A stretch of 64,000 bases of DNA, taken from the NCBI GenBank assembly GCA_900539865.1, contig UQDS01000002.1, positions 193,088-257,087 on the forward strand, read 5' to 3'. The notes under the pieces are model-generated. The model made no database searches and was not told where the DNA came from. It saw only the letters and a program-made list of their open reading frames with translations. Shown piece after piece: positions 1 through 9,711 of the stretch (the stretch's first letter is position 1; each line of letters starts with the position of its first letter). The translations under genes and the position numbers were made by a program. Origin of the DNA: an uncultured Mollicutes bacterium (GTDB taxonomy: Bacteria > Bacillota_I > Bacilli_A > RFN20 > CAG-288).

Positions 1-2019
1 CTTTGCAATTTCGACTAATTCGTAGGTGATATTCGCAACGTAGAAGGAAGCTTTCACGTTTCCGGGAATATAGAAGGAGAAGAAATCAGCATCCTTTTTA
101 GAGACATAGGTGATTTTTTCTTGATGGAAACCAGGAGTCATGTAAGCTTGATATCCACCCGTTGCAACTTCAACGAAGTCCTGATTGTCGATGTTATACA
201 TCAAACGGCCATCTTCTCCAGAAGGTGTCCAGGATTCGACGTAATAGGTTAAAGTGATTTCATACTTTTGCTTATTTTCAATCGTGCCGTTAGACTGGAA
301 CCACTCTAAGGTAGCGTTGCCGCCATCGAACTGAATTTTGGTCGGAGCTTCACCCATTTCCGGATGCTTTAAGACTTCAGCATTTCCATCGAAGGTAGAC
401 ATAGTAAAGCCAGCTTTGTTTTCATTGCCCCACTGACGTTTTTCTTTGACCCACTTATCGCCAACTTTGTGTCCTTTCGGAGTCTGATCTTCTGGAATCG
501 GATCTGCATCAGATAAGGTAGCGGTGATTCTTGCAAGATAAACGTCAAAGGAAGGGTTGTTGTGACCATAGAGGTTTAAAGATTTCCAACCATCTTCCAC
601 TCTTCCTTCGAACTTAAGAATCTTTGTCTTATGTTCTGTTGTAGAAGTTGTGGTCTGTAAGGTCGGGTTTCCATTGTCGCCCATCATGATGAGGCAGAAA
701 CCATTATCGTTGACTGCATAATATTCAATTTCAACAGTAAGTTTCTTGCCAGGAATCATGTTGTTCTTTGTCAAACCATTAAAGAGGTGACCATCCGCAT
801 TGATTAAATGAAGTGTATTTTCACCAAAGACACCAGAAGCGGTCAAATCGTTCTTGATCGTTTCATCCTTAAGGTCGGCAACTCTAACTGTTTCACCATT
901 AGAGATGGTAGCACCTTTATCCTTGATCCATGTGACACCTTTTTCTAATTCGGTAGAGCTTGGTTCATAGGGAGTGACCTGAACAGTTTCTAAAGCAGAA
1001 ACTTCAAAGTTATCAAAGGCGATTTCAATAGGATCGGAAGAACCCGATAATTTAAACAACATGAAGTAAGCATTTCCGGTCATCGGAATCGCGGTGGAAA
1101 GGAAGGTGGTCTCGTAGTGATACACTTCACCTTTCACTGCATCCTTTTTGACAAATGCATTATTCATACCATCGAATTCATCCCAAGAGAGACCGATAAA
1201 GACATCGCTGAAGTTCTTGGCGTCGGTAAGAACCTTATAATCGAAAGAAATCTTATAAGTGACTTGTGTTCCTCTCTTAAAGGCATCATTAAAGGCGCTG
1301 AAGAAGACACTGTTAACCGCAAGACCGGATGTTCTATTTAAATCAACAACTAAGGAGTTACCGGCAATTGCTTCTTCTGTACCGACAATGCGAGTGGCAT
1401 TATTTCCATCGTTCATAGCAGCAAAGGGAGCGTTACGACCCAACTCATAGTTTTCCTTAAAGGTTCCATATTCGCTGATAGCCATCGGATCAGTATATCC
1501 TGTGACATCATTGGTTTCCGGATTGACAGGGGTAACATGAATAGTGATAAATTCTTCTGCAAACTTAGTGGATGATTCTTCGACATAATAAGAGATTTCA
1601 TGATCGCCAGCGATAAGAGCTTTGAACTTTCCATCTTTGATGGTTCCCGCTTCAAAAATATCTTCGATTTCGACAGAGGCGGTGATATCTTCACCGGTAG
1701 AAGAAGTGGCAGTCATGACCGGCAATGCGATTTCTTGACCGGCGACAACAGTGAGTTCTTTATTTCCTTCGATGGTGATGACAGGATCTTTTTCGACCGG
1801 CGGAACACTTTCTGTAGGCTGTTCTGTCGGATCGGGTTCGGTAGGATTGACAGTTTCTGTCGGATTTACAGTTTCTGTGGGTTTAACAGTTTCCGTCGGT
1901 TTCTCCGGTGTCGATTCTGTAGCAGGGGGTGTGGTGGTCGCACTTTCCTTCGGACCTCCGCAGGCAGCAAGAGATAACATGGAAACGAGAGCGACTAACG
2001 TAAGCATTTTTCTTTTCAT
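1..2019 (-). CDS. Modular lipoprotein, C-terminus beyond the window (partial)
   Basis: The frame stays open from an ATG at 2017-2019 (Shine-Dalgarno GGAGG just upstream) to base 1, giving at least 673 residues; the stop lies outside the window. The N-terminus is a lipoprotein signal with lipobox LAAC (Cys20), so the product should be anchored on the outer face of the membrane. A Thr/Pro/Glu-rich linker with a PTETVN-type repeat follows (about residues 25-65). Then come an Ig-like segment and at least two to three beta-rich segments containing phrases such as FDNFEV, which recall carbohydrate-binding modules (CBM4/9-like). I see no catalytic motif. It is the last visible gene of a minus-strand operon with two beta-helix lipoproteins and a sugar-type importer, so a glycan-binding role is inferred. 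Exact family unknown. Confidence 0.8.
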   Translation of the reverse strand, partial: MKRKMLTLVALVSMLSLAACGGPKESATTTPPATESTPEKPTETVKPTETVNPTETVNPTEPDPTEQPTESVPPVEKDPVITIEGNKELTVVAGQEIALPVMTATSSTGEDITASVEIEDIFEAGTIKDGKFKALIAGDHEISYYVEESSTKFAEEFITIHVTPVNPETNDVTGYTDPMAISEYGTFKENYELGRNAPFAAMNDGNNATRIVGTEEAIAGNSLVVDLNRTSGLAVNSVFFSAFNDAFKRGTQVTYKISFDYKVLTDAKNFSDVFIGLSWDEFDGMNNAFVKKDAVKGEVYHYETTFLSTAIPMTGNAYFMLFKLSGSSDPIEIAFDNFEVSALETVQVTPYEPSSTELEKGVTWIKDKGATISNGETVRVADLKDETIKNDLTASGVFGENTLHLINADGHLFNGLTKNNMIPGKKLTVEIEYYAVNDNGFCLIMMGDNGNPTLQTTTSTTEHKTKILKFEGRVEDGWKSLNLYGHNNPSFDVYLARITATLSDADPIPEDQTPKGHKVGDKWVKEKRQWGNENKAGFTMSTFDGNAEVLKHPEMGEAPTKIQFDGGNATLEWFQSNGTIENKQKYEITLTYYVESWTPSGEDGRLMYNIDNQDFVEVATGGYQAYMTPGFHQEKITYVSKKDADFFSFYIPGNVKASFYVANITYELVEIAK
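1844..1897 (-). repeat. Three 18-bp imperfect tandem repeats
   Basis: Three consecutive 18-bp units (1844-1861, 1862-1879, 1880-1897) encode the PTETVN/K linker of the lipoprotein gene. They differ at a few positions. In-frame period, so copy-number change would only alter linker length. Confidence 0.8.
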
Positions 2020-2053
2020 TGTTTTTTCCTCCTTTTGCAATTGAACTGAAAAA

Positions 2054-5000
2054 TTATTTGAAAATATATTGTGGCATTAAAGCCGTTTTTGTTTTGTAAT
2101 TTTCAACGAAGTGTGGAACATTGCCAATCTGTACACGTTTTAATCCGTTAGGACGTTCAGAATCCGCTACAACAATGGCCATATCAATCGGTTTTCCTAA
2201 ATCGATGGCTTCCTTAAATTGCGGAGCCATTTCAAAGGGAATAAGAACCTCGCCGATATAACCTGTCTCTGTGGTTTGTAAGTTTGCTTGTAAGAGATTT
2301 TGTTTCGCGGAGATCTGACTGTTGGTTCTGACATCTCCGATAGCTTTAAAGCCGTTCGTTTTCCAAGTGGGAGCAAAGGCCGCTTGTAAAACTCCACCAT
2401 CTTCTTTGTAAACTTGCATATCCGCATTAGGCATGTTGGTGACAGAAGACATGAGAATTTCAATGCAGTCACCTAACCAGAAGTCATTCACCGTCTTAAA
2501 GTCAAGAAGTGTATCTTTGATATCAAATCCGAAATAGATACCTTTATCATCATGAGTCATCATGAATTTCTTGATCTCGAAGTCGGAAGCGACATCACTT
2601 GTCTTTACTTCGATACCATCTGCAGTAGAAGCGCCGATAAAGTCGACATTGTGTGCTCCGGCATTTTCCCAGTCGTCTAATTGTCCATCGATAGCGATGT
2701 TATTTTGTGCCTTTGCTACTTCTACAACAGTACCGCTGTCGGTATTCTTTTTAAAGCTGATATTGACATTGTTATCAAGAATAGAAACATTCTCTTCCAC
2801 CGTTTTTCCTTCTGTCGTGATACCGGCTAAATTTTTATCCAAGTTATAATTGTTGTAATTGCCATCTAATGTAATTCCATCGCAATTATAAAGATGGAAA
2901 AGAGAATTAAATGTATCACCGCTAGGTTGTGAACTAGAGCAATCATAGAAGTAATTATCTTTAACCATAGTATCGGAAACACCGCGTAAAGAAATTGCAG
3001 AATTTCCATTATCTGTAAAGAAATTGTTTTCAATCACATGACCTTTTAAAGTTCCAGCGGGACCGACAGATCCATTATTTGCAATAGCAAAGATACTGAT
3101 ATCGCCATACAAGGGTTCCGGTTTTCCATAACAATTGTGGATGAACTTATTGTTCTTAATTGTCACAGCTTCCGGAAGTGTCGCTTCGTTGAAGCGGTCC
3201 ATTGCAGATGCTGCCTGAATCGAACCGTGTGAAATGTTCATGAACGTATTGTTTTGAACTAGAGCATTTGGAACCTGAATGAGAATTCCTCTGTTTCTCT
3301 TATTTCTGACAATGTTATTCGAGTAGTTGAAGTTTGCAGTATCGCTTAAGAAAGTGACACGGCAATTTCCCCAAGAGGAGACATCGCTCATTCTTTCGTT
3401 GACATAAATGTCAAAACCAGTTGCTGTCTTTGTCGCGCTCTTTACAGTGTAATAACCTTGTGCAGGGTTGTGTCCTTCAAAGCTGAGTTCGTCATAAACC
3501 GCAATCTTATCTCCCGGATTGGGAGCTTTCACTTCCGATGTGATTCTGCTGACAGAAATCTTTTTAGTAGAACCGCCAGTAGCTGCAGTGACTTTATACC
3601 AATAGCCATGCTTGATGTTTAACGCGTCGTCGTGAGAGTTTTCGATGAGGCAATTGGTCACAATTGCATCGCCGCTTAATCCGTTGAAGTGCATAGCATC
3701 AGCAGTCGCAGTCATCATCGACTCGCTTCCTTCTTTCAACTTTAAGTTGAAGCGATTGACATAGAGATTATGAACGTTTCCAGCGACCAAGGCCATGCCT
3801 GATGCATCGTTCATTTCAATATTTTCTAAGTAAATATTCTCTGAATTACTGATATTCATGCCGACCGCATCATACTGAGAGAAAGCCATGTTGACATAGG
3901 ATTGATTACGGGGACGAGTGATGGGTGCTGCAAACGTCGCAGTGAGCAAATAACCTTCTTCTCCTTTTTCAATTGTGTAAGAAGAAATAGTATCGACAAG
4001 GAAGTTTCCACCTTGTAACGGGGCTTTGCTGCGGTGATCGAATTCCACCCAAGATCTCATCTTCGGCTGACTGCTCTTTTTCAAGATTGTCTCAACCAAA
4101 GGATTGAATTGTGAGGAGATATTCACTTGAATCGTTCTTTTATCAATATCTGCCGCAACAACTCTTCCTGTCATACTAGAAGGCATGCTGCTGCGGAACA
4201 CCAAATCGTTAAAGTGTAAGTTTTTACTTTCTTTCACCTGTACATAGGTGCGCCAATTCATATCTTCAATCAACAAGTTGACAATGGTAGAATTTCCCTC
4301 AACGTAAGTTCCATCAAGTCCGCTAAACTCTAATGTCTTTCCCTGAATAGCCTCAATATCAAACTGTCCTCCAGGAAGTTTAATCTTGACGACCTTACCG
4401 CTGTCATTGAGTTCTTTTGCCTGATAGATCGCTGTTTGTAATCGATGATAATTGGTAAGAGCATTCAGGCCTTCAAAGTATTTTTGAGCTTGTTCTAATG
4501 TGATATCCTTCACGCTGAGCAAGCATCCCTTTTCGACATCCTCATCGGAAATCACCGGGTATTTTTCAACGATTAATTTCTCGTTTACACCGACGTTTCC
4601 ACTATCGGATAAACCAAATTTTTCACTTCCAGAAAGATCCTCCACCGTATAAGGAGTCTCTTTTAGCGCCTCAGTATAATCACCGATTGGCAATCCTTGA
4701 TGTGAATCTTTGGCAATGACCTTAAATGTAAAAGTACCGGCCACATTGGATCCGTCTTTGGCACGAGCAGTAACTGTGCCAGTTCCTTCTTTTGCTGCTG
4801 TCACCAAACCGTTTTGGTTTACTGTCACAGCGTCTCCGGAAACAGTGTAATCTAAGCTTTTGTTATTTGCGTTGATCGGTAAAATATTCACCGTCAGCTG
4901 AATTTGCTCCCCAACACGAATAATGTTTTTCTCTGCTTTCAGTTCAATGGAGGCAATTTTTATCTCTTCCACTTGCCCTGTCGAGACGCTTTCCGATGTG

Positions 5001-5083
5001 GGATTTCCTCCACACGAAACCAATCCGCCCATCGAAAGAGAGGTGAGCATCAGCAAAACGCATAATTTCCCTTTGTTCTTCAT
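2054..5083 (-). CDS. Beta-helix lipoprotein with Big_2-like and CBM9-like domains
   Basis: 1009 residues. Lipoprotein signal with lipobox LVSC (Cys24). Residues about 43-125 form a bacterial Ig-like (Big_2) domain. Residues about 150-790 read as a right-handed parallel beta-helix (many N-N-x-F/I turns). The C-terminal ~195 residues begin IAIDGQLDDW and resemble a CBM9/DOMON-like sugar-binding domain. A motif HDDA (His484-Asp485-Asp486) followed by LN and, further on, RNKRNRGILIQ is shared with the downstream 669-residue paralogue; paired Asp in such a place recalls GH110/GH28-type beta-helix glycosidases, so it may be a surface polysaccharide-cleaving enzyme. That activity is inferred only. 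SD AAAGGA precedes the ATG; the previous gene ends 6 bp upstream. Confidence 0.85.
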   Translation of the reverse strand: MKNKGKLCVLLMLTSLSMGGLVSCGGNPTSESVSTGQVEEIKIASIELKAEKNIIRVGEQIQLTVNILPINANNKSLDYTVSGDAVTVNQNGLVTAAKEGTGTVTARAKDGSNVAGTFTFKVIAKDSHQGLPIGDYTEALKETPYTVEDLSGSEKFGLSDSGNVGVNEKLIVEKYPVISDEDVEKGCLLSVKDITLEQAQKYFEGLNALTNYHRLQTAIYQAKELNDSGKVVKIKLPGGQFDIEAIQGKTLEFSGLDGTYVEGNSTIVNLLIEDMNWRTYVQVKESKNLHFNDLVFRSSMPSSMTGRVVAADIDKRTIQVNISSQFNPLVETILKKSSQPKMRSWVEFDHRSKAPLQGGNFLVDTISSYTIEKGEEGYLLTATFAAPITRPRNQSYVNMAFSQYDAVGMNISNSENIYLENIEMNDASGMALVAGNVHNLYVNRFNLKLKEGSESMMTATADAMHFNGLSGDAIVTNCLIENSHDDALNIKHGYWYKVTAATGGSTKKISVSRITSEVKAPNPGDKIAVYDELSFEGHNPAQGYYTVKSATKTATGFDIYVNERMSDVSSWGNCRVTFLSDTANFNYSNNIVRNKRNRGILIQVPNALVQNNTFMNISHGSIQAASAMDRFNEATLPEAVTIKNNKFIHNCYGKPEPLYGDISIFAIANNGSVGPAGTLKGHVIENNFFTDNGNSAISLRGVSDTMVKDNYFYDCSSSQPSGDTFNSLFHLYNCDGITLDGNYNNYNLDKNLAGITTEGKTVEENVSILDNNVNISFKKNTDSGTVVEVAKAQNNIAIDGQLDDWENAGAHNVDFIGASTADGIEVKTSDVASDFEIKKFMMTHDDKGIYFGFDIKDTLLDFKTVNDFWLGDCIEILMSSVTNMPNADMQVYKEDGGVLQAAFAPTWKTNGFKAIGDVRTNSQISAKQNLLQANLQTTETGYIGEVLIPFEMAPQFKEAIDLGKPIDMAIVVADSERPNGLKRVQIGNVPHFVENYKTKTALMPQYIFK

Positions 5084-5089
5084 AACTCT

Positions 5090-7099
5090 TTAAATCCTTT
5101 TATTGTTTTCGTCTTTCAAATTTGTGACTCCACCTTTACTGTTGATAAAGGTCATTCTATTTTGTTCATCACCGACTAAGACATTGTTTAATACTTGAAT
5201 GCCGTCTGTTTGTTCGATTGTCACAATCGCACGCTCTGTAGAACGTTTGAATTCATAAAGGTTGTTTACAACATTGACATCTTTGCAAGCGAGGATGTTG
5301 ACCGGATTTCCACTTCCGTTGTGATGATAATTGTTAGTGATATCGATATTGAATATCGTTCCCGGAACTGATCCTTTCTCACCATAAGCAAAGACGTTGA
5401 TATCACCTCCGCGGTTAGAGAGGAATTTATTATTTGCTAACTGTACATTCGCAGGAACAATCGCTTCTCTAAATTGATCGTTGACAGAAAGAATTTGCAC
5501 AGAGCCCATCATTACATTTTGGAACGTACAATTGACAATCTTAGAATCTCTTCCTTGTAAAAGAATTCCACGGTTTCGCTTGTTGCGAATTAAAGTGTTA
5601 TCCAATGTGATATGGGAAGCTTTTGTCACATTACCACAGGATTGACCAACCACGACATTGCGCGGTCTATGATCCAATTTCAAAATGTAATTTAAGCCGC
5701 TCTTTCTCACGCTTTCTAATGTGAAAGTATCAACTCTACCCATATTTTCAGGATTGAAGATTTCAATCACATCTCCCGCCTCAAAGTCGACAGTCAATTC
5801 ATTTTGTGTCTGAGAGACATTGATTTCTCTAGCAGATGCATTGATAGAAACGATCTTGGTATAGAATGACTTGACATTTACTGCATCGTCATGAGAACTC
5901 TCCAGCCAGCAATTTTGAATTTTAAAGTCACCAGCAACACCACCGCCGTGGATGATATCCGCGGTACAAGTCATCAAACTGGAAGATCCTTCTTTCAATT
6001 TCACTTGTACATGATTGAAATAAGCGTTTTTACCTTCCATCATACGGAAGCCCATACCGCCAGCGACATGAAGGGTCACGTGCTCGATATAAGTATTTTC
6101 ACAATCATTAAAGTGGAACCCTTCGTTTTCATACATGGTGTATGCAAATGAAACCATCGTTCCAACCTTCGGCGTTTGATAGCTGCTTGCAAAGAATTTT
6201 TTACTGATTGTAATATGAAGTTCTTTCTTCATCGGATCTGCTGTTACAGCATGAACACCGACCTGCGAAGCGCTAGAGGGAGAATTATAAACTAAATTCT
6301 TCTGTGGATCTGGAACATAACTTTGATTGGCTTGATCGTAATACATTTCCATATAGGAACAAGGTCCTACTTTATAGTTTGCATAAAGAGGTGCTGTCAA
6401 ATCGTATTCATCAGATACTTTCAAAGTGACTTCCGTTGTCGAATCCCCCTCCTTCACAGCGGTGATTTCACCGCCGATTGTCGGAGAATACTTCATATCA
6501 AAAACAATGTTAGAGATAAGAATGTTTTTGCATTTACGAGCTTCGAAATACGTTCCCCAGCTCGTATTTAACCAAACCGTTCCTTCCTGTCCTAAGAAAG
6601 AAAGGTTCTCCACACCGACAACGTCAACCATGGAAGCAAACTCATACGTGATACCCTCAAAAAGAATCACCTTGTTTCCTGGAACATTCACCAGTGTTTT
6701 CAAAAACAAGGAAAGTGTTCCCGCGTTGTTATCGTTATCTTGACTCAAGCCGATTTCTGACGCCTTGTACACGGTTGCATCTTCTGGAATTGTATAAAGA
6801 GTTTCATTTTCAAAACGAACCTGGTCTATACCAACTTCTCCTACTTGAGAAAGTCCAATATCTTCGTTACAATTCATATCGTTTTTAAACGGGGAATCCT
6901 TTAATAATTTCATTGTTTCTTCCGCATTGATGCTGGTGTCAGGTACGCTGACTTCACTGTCGGAAGGTTCCGGTATCGTGGTTTGCGATTGCTCTTCTGT
7001 CTGAGGTTGGCTAGCAGAGTGAGACTCTGTTTCGCTTGTTTTGCCTCCGCAGCTCACCAATAGACAAAGCATAGGAAGTATCCATAACTTTCTTTTCAT
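5090..7099 (-). CDS. Beta-helix lipoprotein, possible glycoside hydrolase
   Basis: 669 residues with a short lipoprotein signal (LVSC, Cys17) and a Ser/Thr/Glu-rich linker to about residue 55. The rest is a right-handed parallel beta-helix homologous to the core of the 1009-residue neighbour. Shared landmarks include HDDAVNVK (His403-Asp404-Asp405) and RNKRNRGILLQ. It lacks the Ig-like and CBM9-like domains. Two neighbouring paralogues in one operon, one bare and one with binding modules, suggest related but distinct glycan substrates. The HDDA acids are candidate catalytic residues by analogy with beta-helix glycosidases; a lyase or simple binding role cannot be excluded. Confidence 0.82.
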   Translation of the reverse strand: MKRKLWILPMLCLLVSCGGKTSETESHSASQPQTEEQSQTTIPEPSDSEVSVPDTSINAEETMKLLKDSPFKNDMNCNEDIGLSQVGEVGIDQVRFENETLYTIPEDATVYKASEIGLSQDNDNNAGTLSLFLKTLVNVPGNKVILFEGITYEFASMVDVVGVENLSFLGQEGTVWLNTSWGTYFEARKCKNILISNIVFDMKYSPTIGGEITAVKEGDSTTEVTLKVSDEYDLTAPLYANYKVGPCSYMEMYYDQANQSYVPDPQKNLVYNSPSSASQVGVHAVTADPMKKELHITISKKFFASSYQTPKVGTMVSFAYTMYENEGFHFNDCENTYIEHVTLHVAGGMGFRMMEGKNAYFNHVQVKLKEGSSSLMTCTADIIHGGGVAGDFKIQNCWLESSHDDAVNVKSFYTKIVSINASAREINVSQTQNELTVDFEAGDVIEIFNPENMGRVDTFTLESVRKSGLNYILKLDHRPRNVVVGQSCGNVTKASHITLDNTLIRNKRNRGILLQGRDSKIVNCTFQNVMMGSVQILSVNDQFREAIVPANVQLANNKFLSNRGGDINVFAYGEKGSVPGTIFNIDITNNYHHNGSGNPVNILACKDVNVVNNLYEFKRSTERAIVTIEQTDGIQVLNNVLVGDEQNRMTFINSKGGVTNLKDENNKRI

Positions 7100-7101
7100 A
7101 T

Positions 7102-8823
7102 CTATTTACCTAAATATCTATTTAATGCATCGTTGTAGCTCGCGAGTAATTCGTCCGCGTGATAACCTTTTAACTCCGTGATGAAAGCATTGTAATCACT
7201 GTCTTTATTCGGGTCCATTTCACCGCGGATAAAGCTGGCTTCCAGATATTCTAGACGCGGGTCTAAGGAAGCTTTGATCTTGGTGATTTTTTCATATTCA
7301 GCCGAAGTCATCTTCACTTCTTGAGGTTCGGGAACCTTGAGGTAGGGAACATAGGTTTCAGACATTTCGTTGAGATTCTCAAGGATGTCGTCCTTCATCT
7401 TTCCGACGAAGTCATTCTTCCAATATAAGGCAGAGGCACTGCCGACATTCGGAGTGATTGTCGCTCTGTACTGCTCTTGATTTCCTGTCCAAGAAGAAGG
7501 AACGTGGAAAGTCCAACTTGTTTTAGTGTCATCATTCCAAGTCCAATCTTCACCTTCTACACCATAGGAGATCAACTGACAGCCAAGATCGCTATACATG
7601 ATGTCTAAAAGCCTTGCGATTTCTCTGGTGTATGGTGACTGGGTTGTGATGACTGCTCCATCCGGTTTAAAAGAGCCAAATCCCCAATGTAAAGCGGGCC
7701 CCTTGTAATAATCGGAAGTGAGAGGACCAAAACAGGTATAATTCGCTTCAATGTCATAGCCGACTGTTAAATAAGCTGCAGCAGAGACAAAGCTACCCAA
7801 TTGATCTTTGCTTCCATATTGATACATCTGACCATCGGTTGTCATGGAGAAAGTTGCATTATGCATCAATCCTTCTGTCCATAATTTATTCGCGAAGTTC
7901 AAATATTTACGATAAGCTTCTTCGTAGGGAACAAAGACATAGGAGTCTTTTGCTGAGTTGATTTCAATTCCCGGGGAGACATATCCGTAGGCAGCAAGGA
8001 TGAAATTCTTCAGATATTTCATGGAAGTCGAAGTGACAGGGATTTCATCATCCGGATTTCCATTATCGTTTGCATCTAACTCTTTAAACGCCTTCAAAAC
8101 AGTGTAATATTCTTCAATCGTATGAATGTCTTCGGCGTTAGGGAGCAATTTTCCGTTATAACCGCCATAATTTTCGTTGATGTTATCGATCCACTTCTGA
8201 TTGATGAACATCTTATAGGTCATATCGCGAGCGACATCTTTTACAGAAAGGGTCGAATACATTTTGCCATTGCTTAACGTGGCGACTTTTTTCGCGTCTT
8301 CTTTGTTTTGATCTACACCAAAATTCTGATCCAATAACGCTTTGTAAGTCGGCATATAATTATCGATAATATTTCCGATTTCAACGCCCGTTCCTTTGTT
8401 GACATAGGAATCGTCATTTAAGGGAACGTAGACGTCATATCCTAATTCCATATACTGGACCAATTCAGAAACAGGATTGTTGAACAAGAAAAGATCCGGG
8501 ATATTTTTGGAACTCCAAATACCTGCTCTAATATTGTTGTAAGCAGAGCTATCCGGGGTAGTGAAATCAAAATTGATACCGGTGACTTTTGTCAAATGTT
8601 TGAACATCTTCAAGTCTTTGTATTCCGGATTACCGGCGCTATGAGGAGCAAAAACTTTGATTGTGATCGGATCTTTGACAATTTGATAGGGGTTTTCGGC
8701 TGTTCCGTTTGCTAAGAAGTTTTCCGGATCATAACCGACAGAACCTCCACCGCAAGAAGCAAGGGTAGAAAACGAACAAGCGATTGTAGCGAACAACGCT
8801 AATTTGGTACCAATGTTTTTCAT
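7102..8823 (-). CDS. Solute-binding lipoprotein of an oligosaccharide ABC importer (LplA/YtcQ type)
   Basis: 573 residues. Lipoprotein signal with lipobox LASC (Cys24), then an extracellular solute-binding fold of the large family-1 type that partners LplB/LplC permeases. A typical stretch is the PITIKVFAPHSAGNPEYKDL region near the start of the mature protein. Two permease genes lie immediately upstream in the same operon (15 bp gap to the nearest) and two beta-helix lipoproteins follow. B. subtilis YtcQ/YteP/YtcP, the closest well-known arrangement, imports rhamnogalacturonan fragments. Combined with the rhaBAD operon next door, a rhamnose-containing oligosaccharide is the likely ligand (inference). 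SD AAAGGA before the ATG. Confidence 0.88.
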   Translation of the reverse strand: MKNIGTKLALFATIACSFSTLASCGGGSVGYDPENFLANGTAENPYQIVKDPITIKVFAPHSAGNPEYKDLKMFKHLTKVTGINFDFTTPDSSAYNNIRAGIWSSKNIPDLFLFNNPVSELVQYMELGYDVYVPLNDDSYVNKGTGVEIGNIIDNYMPTYKALLDQNFGVDQNKEDAKKVATLSNGKMYSTLSVKDVARDMTYKMFINQKWIDNINENYGGYNGKLLPNAEDIHTIEEYYTVLKAFKELDANDNGNPDDEIPVTSTSMKYLKNFILAAYGYVSPGIEINSAKDSYVFVPYEEAYRKYLNFANKLWTEGLMHNATFSMTTDGQMYQYGSKDQLGSFVSAAAYLTVGYDIEANYTCFGPLTSDYYKGPALHWGFGSFKPDGAVITTQSPYTREIARLLDIMYSDLGCQLISYGVEGEDWTWNDDTKTSWTFHVPSSWTGNQEQYRATITPNVGSASALYWKNDFVGKMKDDILENLNEMSETYVPYLKVPEPQEVKMTSAEYEKITKIKASLDPRLEYLEASFIRGEMDPNKDSDYNAFITELKGYHADELLASYNDALNRYLGK

Positions 8824-8837
8824 AAATCAATTTCCTT

Positions 8838-9701
8838 TTAACCTTTGACGCCACCGAGTGTGACACCTTTTTCAAAATACTTTTGGAAGAAGGGATAGAT
8901 GAGAAGAAGAGGTAAAGACGAAACGACGATTGTGACATATTTCAACTGCTCTGCTAAGTTCGGATCAGAGACACCTAAGCCTCCTTCATTTGAGACGAGG
9001 ATATTGTTGAGAACGTTTTGTAATGGATATAAATCTTGATTAGATACGTACATCATGGCGTTGAAATAAGAATTCCAGTAGCCGACGATGGCATAAAGAA
9101 CCATGATCAATAAGACAGGACGGCAAAGCGGCAAGACGATTTTGAAGAAGATAGAGAAGTCTCCACATCCGTCGACCATCGCGGCCTCTTGAATCTCGTG
9201 TGAGATCGAGTTTTCCATATAGGTGCGAATGACGATGATGTTGAAAACAGAGATACAACCAGGAAGAATGATTGCCCATATAGTGTCATATAAGCCTAAC
9301 TGAGTGATGACAATATAAGTCGGGATCATACCGCCGCTGATGAACATCGTTAAGACTAAGAAGATATTAAGGAACTTTCTACCCTTAAAATCTTTTCGCG
9401 AAAGTGGATAAGCGACGAGGAATTGACAACTCACCTGAATGACCGTTCCGATGAATGTATAAAGCAATGAGTTAGCAAAACCGGACCAAATGCGTTCGTT
9501 TTGGAAGATGAGTTTGTAACCATCTAAAGTGAAATCAACCGGGAAAATACCAACATCTCCAGAGACAACTCGGTCTGCGGAAGAGAAGGAAGCGGCCAAT
9601 ACATTCAGTAAAGGGAAAAGGAAGATTAAAGCGATGATGCCGACGATGATCAAAATAGCGATGTCAAATGCTTTTTCTTTTGCGTTTGTATTATGATTCA
9701 T
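8838..9701 (-). CDS. ABC importer permease, LplC/YtcP type
   Basis: 287 residues with six predicted membrane helices starting near residue 12. It has the MalG-type EAA loop: EIQEAAMVDGCGDF, then IFFKIVLPLCRP. It ends with the family-typical EKGVTLGGVKG. It lies 10 bp downstream of the partner permease gene and 14 bp upstream of the receptor gene, so the three form one transporter. No ATPase gene is present in this operon; an MsmX-like ATPase is encoded at 13428-15164. Confidence 0.92.
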   Translation of the reverse strand: MNHNTNAKEKAFDIAILIIVGIIALIFLFPLLNVLAASFSSADRVVSGDVGIFPVDFTLDGYKLIFQNERIWSGFANSLLYTFIGTVIQVSCQFLVAYPLSRKDFKGRKFLNIFLVLTMFISGGMIPTYIVITQLGLYDTIWAIILPGCISVFNIIVIRTYMENSISHEIQEAAMVDGCGDFSIFFKIVLPLCRPVLLIMVLYAIVGYWNSYFNAMMYVSNQDLYPLQNVLNNILVSNEGGLGVSDPNLAEQLKYVTIVVSSLPLLLIYPFFQKYFEKGVTLGGVKG

Positions 9702-9711
9702 ATCGTTTTAC

